Assembly: GCA_035535995.1 (NCBI GenBank)
Contig: DATLOZ010000019.1
Span: forward strand, 186,001-250,000
Length of the DNA stretch: 64,000 nucleotides
Origin: JANYCO01 sp035535995
Lineage (GTDB): Bacteria; Bacteroidota; Bacteroidia; Cytophagales; Cytophagaceae
Reading direction: 5' to 3'
Position numbers and translations under genes: made by a program. This document shows, one piece after another, positions 26,501 through 33,799 of the stretch (its first letter is position 1; each line of letters opens with the position of its first letter). Below the pieces are notes generated by a model. That model worked only from the letters and a program-made list of their open reading frames with translations. It was not told where the DNA came from and did no database searches.

Positions 26501-26713
26501 ACGGTATCGGTAGCGCTCTTCGGACTTGTACCCGTACTCTGGGCAAATGGTGTAGGGAGTGACGTAATGTTACCAATTGTATTGCCCATGATTGGCGGTG
26601 TGCTTACTTCTTCTACACATATATTATTAGTTACTCCTTTGATCTTTGAAATGACGAAGGAATATGAATTAAAGAAGTTTGGAAAAATAGATGTACTCGA
26701 TGTTGAACATTAA
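23564..26713 (+). CDS. cusA: CusA/CzcA-family heavy-metal efflux RND pump
   Basis: Inner membrane proton-driven transporter that exports Cu(I)/Ag(I)-type cations through a tripartite complex. 1,049 residues, 12 TM helices expected. The N-terminus LISLSIKNRFIVLLIATGLF and ENPIDAIPDLSENQVIVF are typical of heavy-metal RND proteins; the TM4 proton-relay motif is GVIVDNGIVMAEN. Methionines in the porter region (e.g. INRINMLSTGIRTDVGLKV) fit a Cu/Ag route, but Zn/Co/Cd specificity is not excluded. Gene order is cusA, then tolC-like, then two adaptors, with 4-5-base gaps between them. Confidence 0.9.
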   Translation: MVNKLISLSIKNRFIVLLIATGLFIWGIFSVKENPIDAIPDLSENQVIVFTEWMGRSPQVIEDQVTYPLVSNLQGIPKIKNIRGTSMFGMSFVYIIFEDNVDIYWARTRVLERLNYAQRLLPNEVTPTLGPDGTGVGHIFWYTLDAKGIDLGEQRALQDWYIKFALQTVDGVSEVASFGGFQKQYQLNIDPHKLTYYKITLMDVLKAVKSNNNDVGGRKFEMNDMGYIVRGLGYIKKIEDVENIPVAMDNSVPIRIKDVATVQMGGDLRLGIFDENGEGETVGGIVVMRYGANANKVIEDIKVKIKDVEKGLPEGVKIKVAYDRSSLIQEAIDSIKHTLWEEILTVSIVVIIFLFSWKSALSIIIQIPITIAGSFILLNLFGISSNIMSLTGIALAIGVIVDNGIVMAENCHRNLSISVFDESNRLKIIEQSCKQVGRGIFFSTIIIITSFLPVFMLTGQEGKLFHPLAWTKTFILIVDALLAVTLAPVLISFFMKGKLKPESSNPLNRVLEKLYTPVITWCLKWRKTTLGINIVALLISIPLLMSLGKEFMPPLDEGSILFMPVTLPDVSNSEVKRILQIQDKLIKSVPEVENVLGKAGRANTATDNSPISMIETIVLLKPKSEWRAGKTKDDIINELNAKLQIPGVVNGWTQPIINRINMLSTGIRTDVGLKVYGQNLDSINAFSQMLKKELEGIEGVKDLYVEPITGGKYLDVVIKKEEIGRYGLSVDDVNMIVESALGGMTLTTTIEGRQRFTVNARFAQEYRNSIDKIKRTPIQTMNYGTIPLSAVADIKLSEGPPMINSENAMLRGTVLFNVRDRDLGSTVEEARRKLNEKISKLPKGYFIEWSGQYENLIRAENTLMIIIPVVLLIIFFALYFAFNSLREAFLSLLTIPFALIGGAYMIYFYQVNLSVAVVVGFIALFGIAVETGIIMVIYLNDAMQQLVIRKKELNEPITNADIREYVINGAAKRLRPKLMTVSVALFGLVPVLWANGVGSDVMLPIVLPMIGGVLTSSTHILLVTPLIFEMTKEYELKKFGKIDVLDVEH

Positions 26714-26717
26714 TAGT

Positions 26718-27971
26718 ATGAAACTAAAATTTATTGTTGTAGTCTTTTTTATAAATAGTTCGCTGGTGAATGCACAAGTATTGCCGTTTGATTCTGTTAC
26801 AGCAAAGATCCTGTCCAATAATCCTGAATTACAGATGTACAATGCGCAGATCAAAGCGATGGATACATACGCACAGGGCGCGCGCGCCTGGGAAGCTCCT
26901 CAGATAGGCGCTGGTTTTTTTATGACGCCCTATAAAACTTCTATGTGGAATGCTGACAATAGAACAGGCTATAACGGGATGGGAAATCTGATGATACAGG
27001 CACAACAAATGATCCCCAATCCGGCAAAACTAAAAGCAAACGAAAAATACATGAAAGCAATGTCATCCGTGGAAAATAGTAATAAAGACTTTACGCAGAA
27101 CTCGCTGATCGCTGAAGCCAAAACAAATTACATAGAATGGATCATCCTTAAGAAGAAACAAACTGTGTTAAATACGAACGAGATTTTAATGAACTACATT
27201 ATCAAAACTTCAGAAATCCGCTATCCTTACGAACAGGAAAAATTAAATACTATTTACAAGGCGAAAGCTTCCCTCGCTGAGATCAACGCCATGCAACTAA
27301 TGATTGAAAATGACATACAGCAGAAAAGAATTGAACTGAATAGGCTAATGAACCGGGATAAAGATATTTCATTTGATATTGATACAGTATTCATTGTTAA
27401 AAACTATGAACTTGAAACCATTGATACTGCCAGTATCGGCGCCAAGAGGAGCGACGTAAGATCTATTGAGAATAATATTTTACTAAATAACTATAAACAA
27501 AAATATGAATGGAGTAAAAGCAGGCCTGACTTTAGCATTCAGTATGGACATATGTTTGCCTTTGGCAATAATCCAAATTTATTTACGCTTATGGGAATGG
27601 TAAGCATTCCTATTGCACCCTGGTCATCTAAAATGTATAAGTCTACCTACGCCGGATTGACATTCCAGAAACAAGCCTATCAAAATCAAAAAGATTATAT
27701 TATTAATGAAACCGCAGGGAAGCTAACTGCTTTGAAGTCAAAAATTCAAAACAAGAAAAATCAATTGAAGATATATGAAAAAAATATCATGCCTGCGTTG
27801 GAAAAAAATTATAAAGTGACCTTGTTGGCTTACGAACAAAATACTGAAGATTTATTTGTTGTATTGGATGCAAGGCAGAGTTTACAAATGACACAATTGG
27901 AATATTATAACCAGTTGCAGGAATTATTGCTTTTGCAGGTAGAATATGAAAAGGAAATTGAAAAACAATAA
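26718..27971 (+). CDS. TolC/CusC-like outer membrane efflux channel
   Basis: 417 residues. Signal peptide MKLKFIVVVFFINSSLVNAQ, then an alpha-helical outer membrane efflux protein architecture with two repeated helical hairpins (around 130-210 and 330-410, the latter ending QEQNTEDLFVVLDARQSLQM-like helices). The ATG at 26718 is chosen because it follows the cusA stop by 4 bases and gives a clean signal peptide; an in-frame ATG at 26691 would lie within cusA. No lipobox cysteine, unlike CusC. Confidence 0.8.
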   Translation: MKLKFIVVVFFINSSLVNAQVLPFDSVTAKILSNNPELQMYNAQIKAMDTYAQGARAWEAPQIGAGFFMTPYKTSMWNADNRTGYNGMGNLMIQAQQMIPNPAKLKANEKYMKAMSSVENSNKDFTQNSLIAEAKTNYIEWIILKKKQTVLNTNEILMNYIIKTSEIRYPYEQEKLNTIYKAKASLAEINAMQLMIENDIQQKRIELNRLMNRDKDISFDIDTVFIVKNYELETIDTASIGAKRSDVRSIENNILLNNYKQKYEWSKSRPDFSIQYGHMFAFGNNPNLFTLMGMVSIPIAPWSSKMYKSTYAGLTFQKQAYQNQKDYIINETAGKLTALKSKIQNKKNQLKIYEKNIMPALEKNYKVTLLAYEQNTEDLFVVLDARQSLQMTQLEYYNQLQELLLLQVEYEKEIEKQ

Positions 27972-27975
27972 AACA

Positions 27976-29352
27976 ATGTTTAAATATATTATTTACATAA
28001 TTGGAATAACTCTATTGTTTCAATCCTGCTCACAGAATTCTTCAGTACATACTGAAGACGGGCATACTCATGATACCACCAAAACAAAAGATGAATATGT
28101 ATGTCCGATGTTTTGCGATAGTACAGTGCATGACAAACCAGGAATATGTCCTGTTTGTGGAATGGATTTTGAAAAAGTAAAAAAAGAAAGTAAAGTTTAT
28201 ACTTGTCCGATGCACCCGGAGATCATCAGGGATAAGCCTGGCCAGTGTCCGATCTGTGGGATGGATTTGGTAGAAAAAATAGAAATGACAGGTACAAAAA
28301 AACTTGGATTAGGGGCTATTGTTAAACCTGTGAATGAAACGGTACTTGCTTCTATAAAAACAATTAAACCAGAGCAAAAAGAATTAGAACAGGTCATAGA
28401 GGCGATGGGATATATTACTTACAATCCTAAAAACACTCAAAGTATTTCTGTCCGTTATTCCGGCAGGATTGAAAAACTATATGTCAAATACAATTATCAA
28501 CCTATTACAAAAGGACAAAAGATAATGGAGATCTATAGTCCCGATCTTATCACTGCACAGCAAAATTATCTGTTCGTTCTTACAAATGATTCTTCCGCTA
28601 CAGAACTTATCAGTGCTGCCAAACAAAAACTGAGAATACTTGGTATGGAAGAAAACCAAATCTCTACACTGACAAAAAAACGAAAAGTAGAAAATACAAT
28701 TACTGTTTATTCACCTTACAATGGACATATTCATGAGATGAATAATTTAAGTGAAGTATCTATGCCAACTATGGAGATGAACAGTAATGCTTCAGGAATG
28801 AAAAATACTACTTCTCAAAAAGAGTTTTCCATACGAGAAGGAATGTATGTTCAAAAAGGACAGATCATCTTTGATGTAATCAATACCAATAATCCATGGG
28901 CTATTATAAAAATATACCCCGAATATATTAGCGATATTAAACTTAACCAGCCTGTAGAGATCCTGGTTGAATCAACGCCTCATAAGCATTATCAATACAA
29001 AGTAGATTATATAGAACCTGCTTTTGAAAAAGATTCAAAATATATACACATAAGAGTATACATGAATAATACCGATCATCATGCCTTAAAAATTGGGTCT
29101 CTGATTAGAGCTAAGATCAATACGGGAATTCAAAAAGGATTATGGATATCAAAGCAAGCAGTACTTGATCTGGGAAATAGTAAGTATGCAGTTCTTGTAA
29201 AGAAAGACAATAGTTTTTATGTCAAAAATATTCAAATAGGGAAACGTATTGGCAATTACCTGCTGATTACCGAAGGCCTTACCGGGTCGGATGAAATTGC
29301 TTCTAATGCTCAATACCTGATCGACAGTGAGGGTTTTATAAAACCGCAATAG
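27976..29352 (+). CDS. CusB-like efflux adaptor lipoprotein with two HMBD modules
   Basis: 458 residues. Lipobox LFQSC (Cys about 18), a His-rich stretch (HTEDGHTHDTTK), then two tandem HMBD modules (YVCPMF...CPVCGMDF and YTCPMHPEI...CPICGMDL, about residues 40-110). The remainder is a periplasmic adaptor: barrel-sandwich hybrid and hairpin (SVRYSGRIEKLYVKYNYQPI, QKIMEIYSPDLITAQQNYLF) and beta-barrel/MPD domains. It links the RND pump to the outer channel and probably loads metal. The ATG is taken 4 bases after the tolC-like stop. Confidence 0.85.
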   Translation: MFKYIIYIIGITLLFQSCSQNSSVHTEDGHTHDTTKTKDEYVCPMFCDSTVHDKPGICPVCGMDFEKVKKESKVYTCPMHPEIIRDKPGQCPICGMDLVEKIEMTGTKKLGLGAIVKPVNETVLASIKTIKPEQKELEQVIEAMGYITYNPKNTQSISVRYSGRIEKLYVKYNYQPITKGQKIMEIYSPDLITAQQNYLFVLTNDSSATELISAAKQKLRILGMEENQISTLTKKRKVENTITVYSPYNGHIHEMNNLSEVSMPTMEMNSNASGMKNTTSQKEFSIREGMYVQKGQIIFDVINTNNPWAIIKIYPEYISDIKLNQPVEILVESTPHKHYQYKVDYIEPAFEKDSKYIHIRVYMNNTDHHALKIGSLIRAKINTGIQKGLWISKQAVLDLGNSKYAVLVKKDNSFYVKNIQIGKRIGNYLLITEGLTGSDEIASNAQYLIDSEGFIKPQ

Positions 29353-29357
29353 AGTTT

Positions 29358-30542
29358 ATGAAAAAGATAATTGTTATAATGATCTGTATGTTTTTTTTCT
29401 CCTGTTCCAAGCAGGTAGAGAAACTCCCTGACAACGTATTTTATACTTGCTCCATGGATCCGCAGGTAATGGAAAAGAAGCCGGGCAAATGTCCTATTTG
29501 TAAAATGGAACTAACCAAGGTAACTATTGACAAAAACAGTATGTCCGGTTTAAAGCTAAGTGAAGAGCAAATGGAACTGGCTAATATCATGTTGGGCAAA
29601 GCAGAAGAAGGATGGATTGCAGAAGAAAAAATACTGAACGGGCTGGTGGTAGCCAATGGGAATAACAAAACCGTGATCAGTTCAAGGGTGAGCGGAAGGA
29701 TTGAAAAACTCTATTTCAAAAGTTCCGGTGATCTTATTCGTGAAGGAGATGTTCTTTATGAAATATATAGTGAAGAACTTCTGACTGCTTATAAAGAGTA
29801 TTTACTTGCTTTGGAAAAAGAGAAACAGTTGGGAAATTCTTCCATCGACTATACTCCACTAAAAGAAGCTGCAAAGAACAAACTATTGTTATGGGGACTT
29901 ACAGAAACCCAACTCAGGAAGATGAACTCTTCTCATGAATTGACAACCTCATTCCCGATCATAAGCAAATCAAAAGGCGTGATTACTAATATTGATGTTA
30001 AGGAAGGTGATTATGTGATGATGGGCACAGATTTATTTGAACTTGCTGATTTTTCAAGTGTGTGGATTGAGGCCCAACTTTATTCAAATGAACTGGAGAG
30101 TTTTTCATACAAAGATGAAGTAGTCGTACATATCGCCGGTATTCCGGAACTGCAAATGAAAGGAAAGATAAGTCTTGTCTTACCGGAATTACAGCCTCAA
30201 TCTAAAATTGATCTATTCAGAGTAGAGCTTCCCAATAAAGATTTAGTATTGAAACCTGGGATGCAGGCCTATATAACGTTGAGATCAAATAGTCACAAAG
30301 CCCTTTTGGTAAATACGAGTGCGGTATTGCAGGATTCAAAAGGAAGTTTTGTATGGGTAAGAAAACAGGATGGTTCCTTTGTGATAAAGATGGTCGAAGT
30401 AGGAATGCAAAGCAATGAAATGGCAGAAATAACAGCTGGTCTAAAAGAAGGAGATGAGGTGGTGGTTACTGGCGCTTATCTTATCAACAGCGAATATATT
30501 TTTAAGAAAGGTTCTGATCCAATGGAAAGTCATGATATGTAA
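29358..30542 (+). CDS. Second CusB-like efflux adaptor lipoprotein with one HMBD module
   Basis: 394 residues. Lipobox FFFSC (Cys about 16), one HMBD module (YTCSMDPQVMEKKPGKCP, then CKMEL in place of the usual CGMDL), then the adaptor core with VSGRIEKLYFKSSGDLI and EGDVLYEIYSEELLTAYKEY. It is a paralogue of the preceding adaptor. Two adaptors with one pump could form a heteromeric adaptor ring, as known for some RND systems, or serve alternative roles. Last gene of the cus operon; 5 bases after the previous stop. Confidence 0.85.
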   Translation: MKKIIVIMICMFFFSCSKQVEKLPDNVFYTCSMDPQVMEKKPGKCPICKMELTKVTIDKNSMSGLKLSEEQMELANIMLGKAEEGWIAEEKILNGLVVANGNNKTVISSRVSGRIEKLYFKSSGDLIREGDVLYEIYSEELLTAYKEYLLALEKEKQLGNSSIDYTPLKEAAKNKLLLWGLTETQLRKMNSSHELTTSFPIISKSKGVITNIDVKEGDYVMMGTDLFELADFSSVWIEAQLYSNELESFSYKDEVVVHIAGIPELQMKGKISLVLPELQPQSKIDLFRVELPNKDLVLKPGMQAYITLRSNSHKALLVNTSAVLQDSKGSFVWVRKQDGSFVIKMVEVGMQSNEMAEITAGLKEGDEVVVTGAYLINSEYIFKKGSDPMESHDM

Positions 30543-30726
30543 AGCAAAATACAATAGTGAGTAATGCAATTTTTTCCGTATGGTCTTGTTGAGACCTGTT
30601 CATTAAAACCCTTAAAAAAAACACGATAGAAACCATTCCGGTTGGTCTCAAACCAAGTTTCCCCTCAAAACTCTTGGAAACCTCCGTTAAAAAAGGTAAA
30701 ATTGTATAAGCGACAAGGGTTAGCGC

Positions 30727-31473
30727 ATGATCACTAAAAACGATAAAGTCTCGGAAATAATAAATCAGAATAAATCTCTTTCGTCTGTACTGGAAAGATT
30801 CGGAATAGGAGAGAGAGACTATCATAAAACGATCGAACAAGCAGGTCGGGAGCTCAATACTGACCCTGAGTTCATGATCGAGATCATCAAGGCATTTGAC
30901 CAGGAAAACAATCCTGATAAAAAAGTGCTGATGAAATTTCCTGTAGAAACCATTCTTGATTATCTCAAAAAAACACATCACTATTATTTAGAAAAAAAGA
31001 TCCCGGAAATAGAGCTTTCCCTGCACGATATTATTCGTCGCTATAAAGGAAACAATGTTCTCTTTACCTTGGGAAATCTTTTTATGGCCTACAAGAAAAA
31101 GCTCACCGATCATATTCGCAGCGAGGAAAAAGAATTGTTCCCATATATAGAATTTCTTGTAGAACAACTTCGCGGGGAGTTTGAATATAAATCTGCCCAC
31201 AAAAAGATCTTCAGCTTTTCAATCGATCATTTTGAAGCTTCGCACACTAATGTGGAAGAAGACATTCAAAGAACAAGAGAAACGATCGTACGCTATTCTC
31301 CCGAGCAACATTTTGCGATGTCGTATCGCATATTTTTAAATCAACTCGAATTGTTCGAAAAAGATCTGCATCGCCATTCTATTATCGAAGACGAAGTATT
31401 AGTACCTAAAGCGCAGCAACTGGAACAAATAGTGAAAGGCCTCGTTGACATGCACGGCAGCCACAAAAGATAG
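30727..31473 (+). CDS. RIC/ScdA-like hemerythrin-domain di-iron protein lacking the usual Cys motif
   Basis: 248 residues. The N-terminal 60 residues match the ScdA/DUF542 pattern (ITKNDKVSEIINQNKSLSSVLERFGI), but the CCGG-type cysteines expected directly after it are replaced by GERDY. The hemerythrin-like four-helix part has candidate iron ligands in KTHHYYLEKKIPE, HIRSEEKELFPYIE, HFEASHTNVEED and HRHSIIEDEVLVPK. Family members repair Fe-S clusters after NO or oxidative damage. It is separated from the cus operon by 184 bases; a link to copper-induced Fe-S damage is an inference from position. Confidence 0.8.
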   Translation: MITKNDKVSEIINQNKSLSSVLERFGIGERDYHKTIEQAGRELNTDPEFMIEIIKAFDQENNPDKKVLMKFPVETILDYLKKTHHYYLEKKIPEIELSLHDIIRRYKGNNVLFTLGNLFMAYKKKLTDHIRSEEKELFPYIEFLVEQLRGEFEYKSAHKKIFSFSIDHFEASHTNVEEDIQRTRETIVRYSPEQHFAMSYRIFLNQLELFEKDLHRHSIIEDEVLVPKAQQLEQIVKGLVDMHGSHKR

Positions 31474-31718
31474 CAATGACAGTGGATTTTTGGCTTGAGT
31501 GATTTTAAGCCTTTGTTAAAGTTTTTCTCCAACAACCATTTCTTTGAAGCCAGGCCGCTGCCAGCCTTTGCATTCATCACTAATTATTTAATTCCGTTCA
31601 TCGGCAAATCCTCCAATTCTGATAATTAACAGATTCATAATACACGCCTATTCCCAAGTGATTTTGAGTTAATACTAATTCTGCAATTTTGTTTGTCAAT
31701 AAATCACTTCTATTTACT

Positions 31719-32711
31719 ATGCGATACCTGAATCTATTGTTATGTGTGGCCGGAATGATGCTCAGTCCATCATGTACGAATAATAAAACGCCAAACGTTT
31801 CCACTACCGATAATAGCTCGGAAATCATTATGATTGACGGCTCTAGTACTGTATATCCGATCCTGAAAAATGCTGCGGAGATCTATAAACAAGAATATAC
31901 CAGTGCACAAGGATCAATAATCACCAACTTTTCAGGAACTACCAAAGGATTTGAAAAACTGATCAGCGGTGAAGCGGACCTGATCGGTGCTTCCAGGCCG
32001 ATCAATATGAAGGAAGACCGCGCATGCCGTGCTACCGACCTTGAGTATATTGAGCTCATGATCGGTTACGATGGTATTGTGATCGCTACGCATGTGCAAA
32101 ATAAATGGGCAAATTCAATCACGCGTTCAGAGTTGAAAAAATTGTGGATGCCGGAATCGCAACTGACCGTTACCAGTTGGAAAGATGTGAATGCAGTATG
32201 GCCTAAGGCTCCTGTGCATTTGTACGGGGCAGGAAGAAATTCCGGTACGTATGATTATTTCACCGAAGCCATTGTGGGTACTACCCGTCATTCCAGAAGA
32301 GATTTCATCGCCAGCGAAGACGATAATTATTTGGTGTATAAAGTTTCTACCGATAGCCTGGCCCTTGGTTTCTTCGGATACCATTATTTTGTAAAGAACA
32401 AACATATCCTGAAAGCGCTTGCGGTAGACAATGAATCTGGACTAGGGCCAGTATTTCCAAATGATAGTACGATCAAGAACGATCTGTACAGGCCGCTTTC
32501 CCGCCCAATATTCATCTATGTTTCCAAAGAATCTTTACGTAAAGATAGCGTGAAAAAATTCCTGCATTATTTTACAGAACATCTTCCGGTGTTAGTGCAA
32601 ACAAGCGAGTATATTTCTCCAACACCACAACAACTTCAAACCGTGAAAGAAAAGATCAACAAACAAATTGTAGGATCGGAATTTGTAAAATCAAAAGACT
32701 ATCAATTATAA
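31719..32711 (+). CDS. PstS-like phosphate-binding lipoprotein
   Basis: 330 residues. Lipoprotein signal (LLLCVAGMMLSPSC) followed by a type 2 periplasmic-binding fold with the PstS-type motifs MIDGSSTVYPI, ITNFSGTTKGFEKLISGEADLIGASRPI, and AGRNSGTYDYFTEAIVG (phosphate-contacting loop). No pstCAB genes are near, so it may be an orphan binding protein or act in another process. The ATG at 31719 gives the clean signal. It ends before a bidirectional terminator shared with merR. Confidence 0.85.
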   Translation: MRYLNLLLCVAGMMLSPSCTNNKTPNVSTTDNSSEIIMIDGSSTVYPILKNAAEIYKQEYTSAQGSIITNFSGTTKGFEKLISGEADLIGASRPINMKEDRACRATDLEYIELMIGYDGIVIATHVQNKWANSITRSELKKLWMPESQLTVTSWKDVNAVWPKAPVHLYGAGRNSGTYDYFTEAIVGTTRHSRRDFIASEDDNYLVYKVSTDSLALGFFGYHYFVKNKHILKALAVDNESGLGPVFPNDSTIKNDLYRPLSRPIFIYVSKESLRKDSVKKFLHYFTEHLPVLVQTSEYISPTPQQLQTVKEKINKQIVGSEFVKSKDYQL

Positions 32712-32807
32712 AAATAAAATTTTAATCCTGCCTTTATTGCGTTTCCTCTACGTGTACATAAGGAGAAACGAAAATTATTTGAACTGCATTTTTTACATAA
32801 ACAGGTC

Positions 32808-32841
32808 ATGCCGATGTAAGTTTTTTACATCGGCATATTTT
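32808..32841. terminator. Bidirectional terminator overlapping the 3' end of merR
   Basis: Perfect 12-bp stem ATGCCGATGTAA (32808-32819) with 32825-32836, 5-base loop, then ATTTTT on the plus strand. The right strand is also the last codons of merR (Met-Pro-Met-stop). Confidence 0.75.
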
Positions 32842-33199
32842 TCGTAGAAAATTCTTTTAATAAAACCTCCAGTCTTACTTTGTAGCGCGTCAGTTCTTCG
32901 ATCTTTGCTTCAATATCGGTAAGTCTTAATTCAATTCTTTTAGGAAATTCCTCGTAAGCAAGGTTGCGATCTTCCTGCATTTCGTGGAGGATGTTGCGGA
33001 TATCGTTGAGGGTAAAGCCATATTCTTTCAATAGCAAAATTAATTGGAGACGATTCAGATCGTCTTCGGAATATTCGCGGTAATTATTTTCTCTTCTACT
33101 TTTTCCTTTTTTAAAAGAACGGATCAATCCGGTCTTTTCGTAAAAACGAATCGTATCGCGCGAAACGCCTGTCTTTTTGGAAAGTTCACCTATCAGCAT
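32825..33199 (-). CDS. MerR-family transcriptional regulator
   Basis: 124 residues. Winged helix-turn-helix at the N-terminus (MLIGELSKKTGVSRDTIRFYEKTGLIR), wing with NNYREYSEDDLNRLQLI, then a coiled-coil dimerisation helix (about 80-118). No cysteines, so it is not a CueR/MerR-type metal sensor and lacks a large ligand-binding domain; the inducer is unknown. The ATG at 33199 is preferred over the TTG 6 bases upstream. The palindrome in front of the divergently read trxA is its probable operator. Confidence 0.85.
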   Translation of the reverse strand: MLIGELSKKTGVSRDTIRFYEKTGLIRSFKKGKSRRENNYREYSEDDLNRLQLILLLKEYGFTLNDIRNILHEMQEDRNLAYEEFPKRIELRLTDIEAKIEELTRYKVRLEVLLKEFSTKNMPM

Positions 33200-33231
33200 A
33201 TACAATGATAAAAAAAAATCTGAAAAAACGC

Positions 33232-33265
33232 TTGACCCTGGAGTATACTCCAGGGCGTATCTTTA
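33232..33265 (+). promoter_or_regulatory. MerR-type operator/promoter for trxA
   Basis: Perfect 20-bp palindrome at 33236-33255 centred on GAGTATACTC, preceded by TTGACC (33232-33237) and followed by the -7-like TATCTTTA (33258-33265). The 20-base spacing between the two boxes is the over-long spacer characteristic of MerR-regulated promoters, in which the regulator untwists DNA from between the elements. It reads toward trxA and sits about 35 bases before merR, allowing autoregulation. Confidence 0.7.
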
Positions 33266-33270
33266 CTAAA

Positions 33271-33395
33271 AAAAGATACCAGATGCCGGATTCCAGATAC
33301 CGGATAAAAAGATTGTGCAACTGGAATTGACGTGATGGCATTATATACTTATAGCTATTATCCGGCATCTGGAATCTGACATCTGGTATTACATT
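33271..33395. repeat. CCAGATACCGGAT-type inverted repeat element
   Basis: Left arm (about 33275-33307: GATACCAGATGCCGG, ATTCCAGATACCGGATAA) and right arm (about 33358-33391: TTATCCGGCATCTGGAATC, ACATCTGGTATTAC) are near-perfect inverted copies. The clearest member of its family, about 117 bases, placed in the trxA leader after the promoter. Confidence 0.7.
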
Positions 33396-33416
33396 CACAA
33401 TTAAACACACACAATC

Positions 33417-33740
33417 ATGGAAAAAGCAATCGAGGTTACCGACGCAAACATCGACACCATCCTCCACACCGACCAGCCCGTACTGCTCGACTTCTGGGCC
33501 GAATGGTGTCCACCCTGCAAAATGATTGGTCCGATGATCGATCAATTGGCAATGGAATACGAAGGGAAAGCGCTGATCGGAAAAGTTGACGTAGACAATA
33601 ACCCGGAAGTCACGATCCGCTATGGCGTACGAAGCGCGCCTACTTTATTGGTATTGCTCAATGGAGTAGTAGTAGAGAAGCAGGTAGGAGCAGTGCCCAA
33701 GGCTACGCTGGTGCAGAAGTTGGAGCCCTATATTGGCTAA
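33417..33740 (+). CDS. trxA: Thioredoxin with WCPPC active site
   Basis: 107 residues, single thioredoxin domain without signal peptide. The active site is AEWCPPCKMIGP (Cys31-Pro-Pro-Cys34) instead of the usual CGPC; the cis-Pro region RSAPTLLVLLNG is conserved. The Gly-to-Pro change alters redox potential and pKa in characterised variants, so its role as reductant or oxidant should not be assumed. The gene is downstream of a MerR-type promoter and a repeat element, and its leader of about 140 bases is unusually long for this genome. Confidence 0.9.
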   Translation: MEKAIEVTDANIDTILHTDQPVLLDFWAEWCPPCKMIGPMIDQLAMEYEGKALIGKVDVDNNPEVTIRYGVRSAPTLLVLLNGVVVEKQVGAVPKATLVQKLEPYIG

Positions 33741-33745
33741 AACAA

Positions 33746-33780
33746 AAAAGAAGATCTGATAGTACACCAGATCTTCTTTT
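33746..33780. terminator. Bidirectional terminator between trxA and the giant gene
   Basis: Perfect 13-bp stem AAAAGAAGATCTG (33746-33758) with 33768-33780, 9-base loop, with A run and T run on the two sides; the genes converge here. Confidence 0.8.
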
Positions 33781-33799
33781 CATTTTATTCTTTTTGGTT

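Noticed and set aside
31474..31718. Possible structured RNA in the spacer after the RIC-like gene
   Set aside because: Some GC-rich words (CAGGCCGCTGCCAGCC) are present but no consistent stem or known RNA consensus could be drawn.
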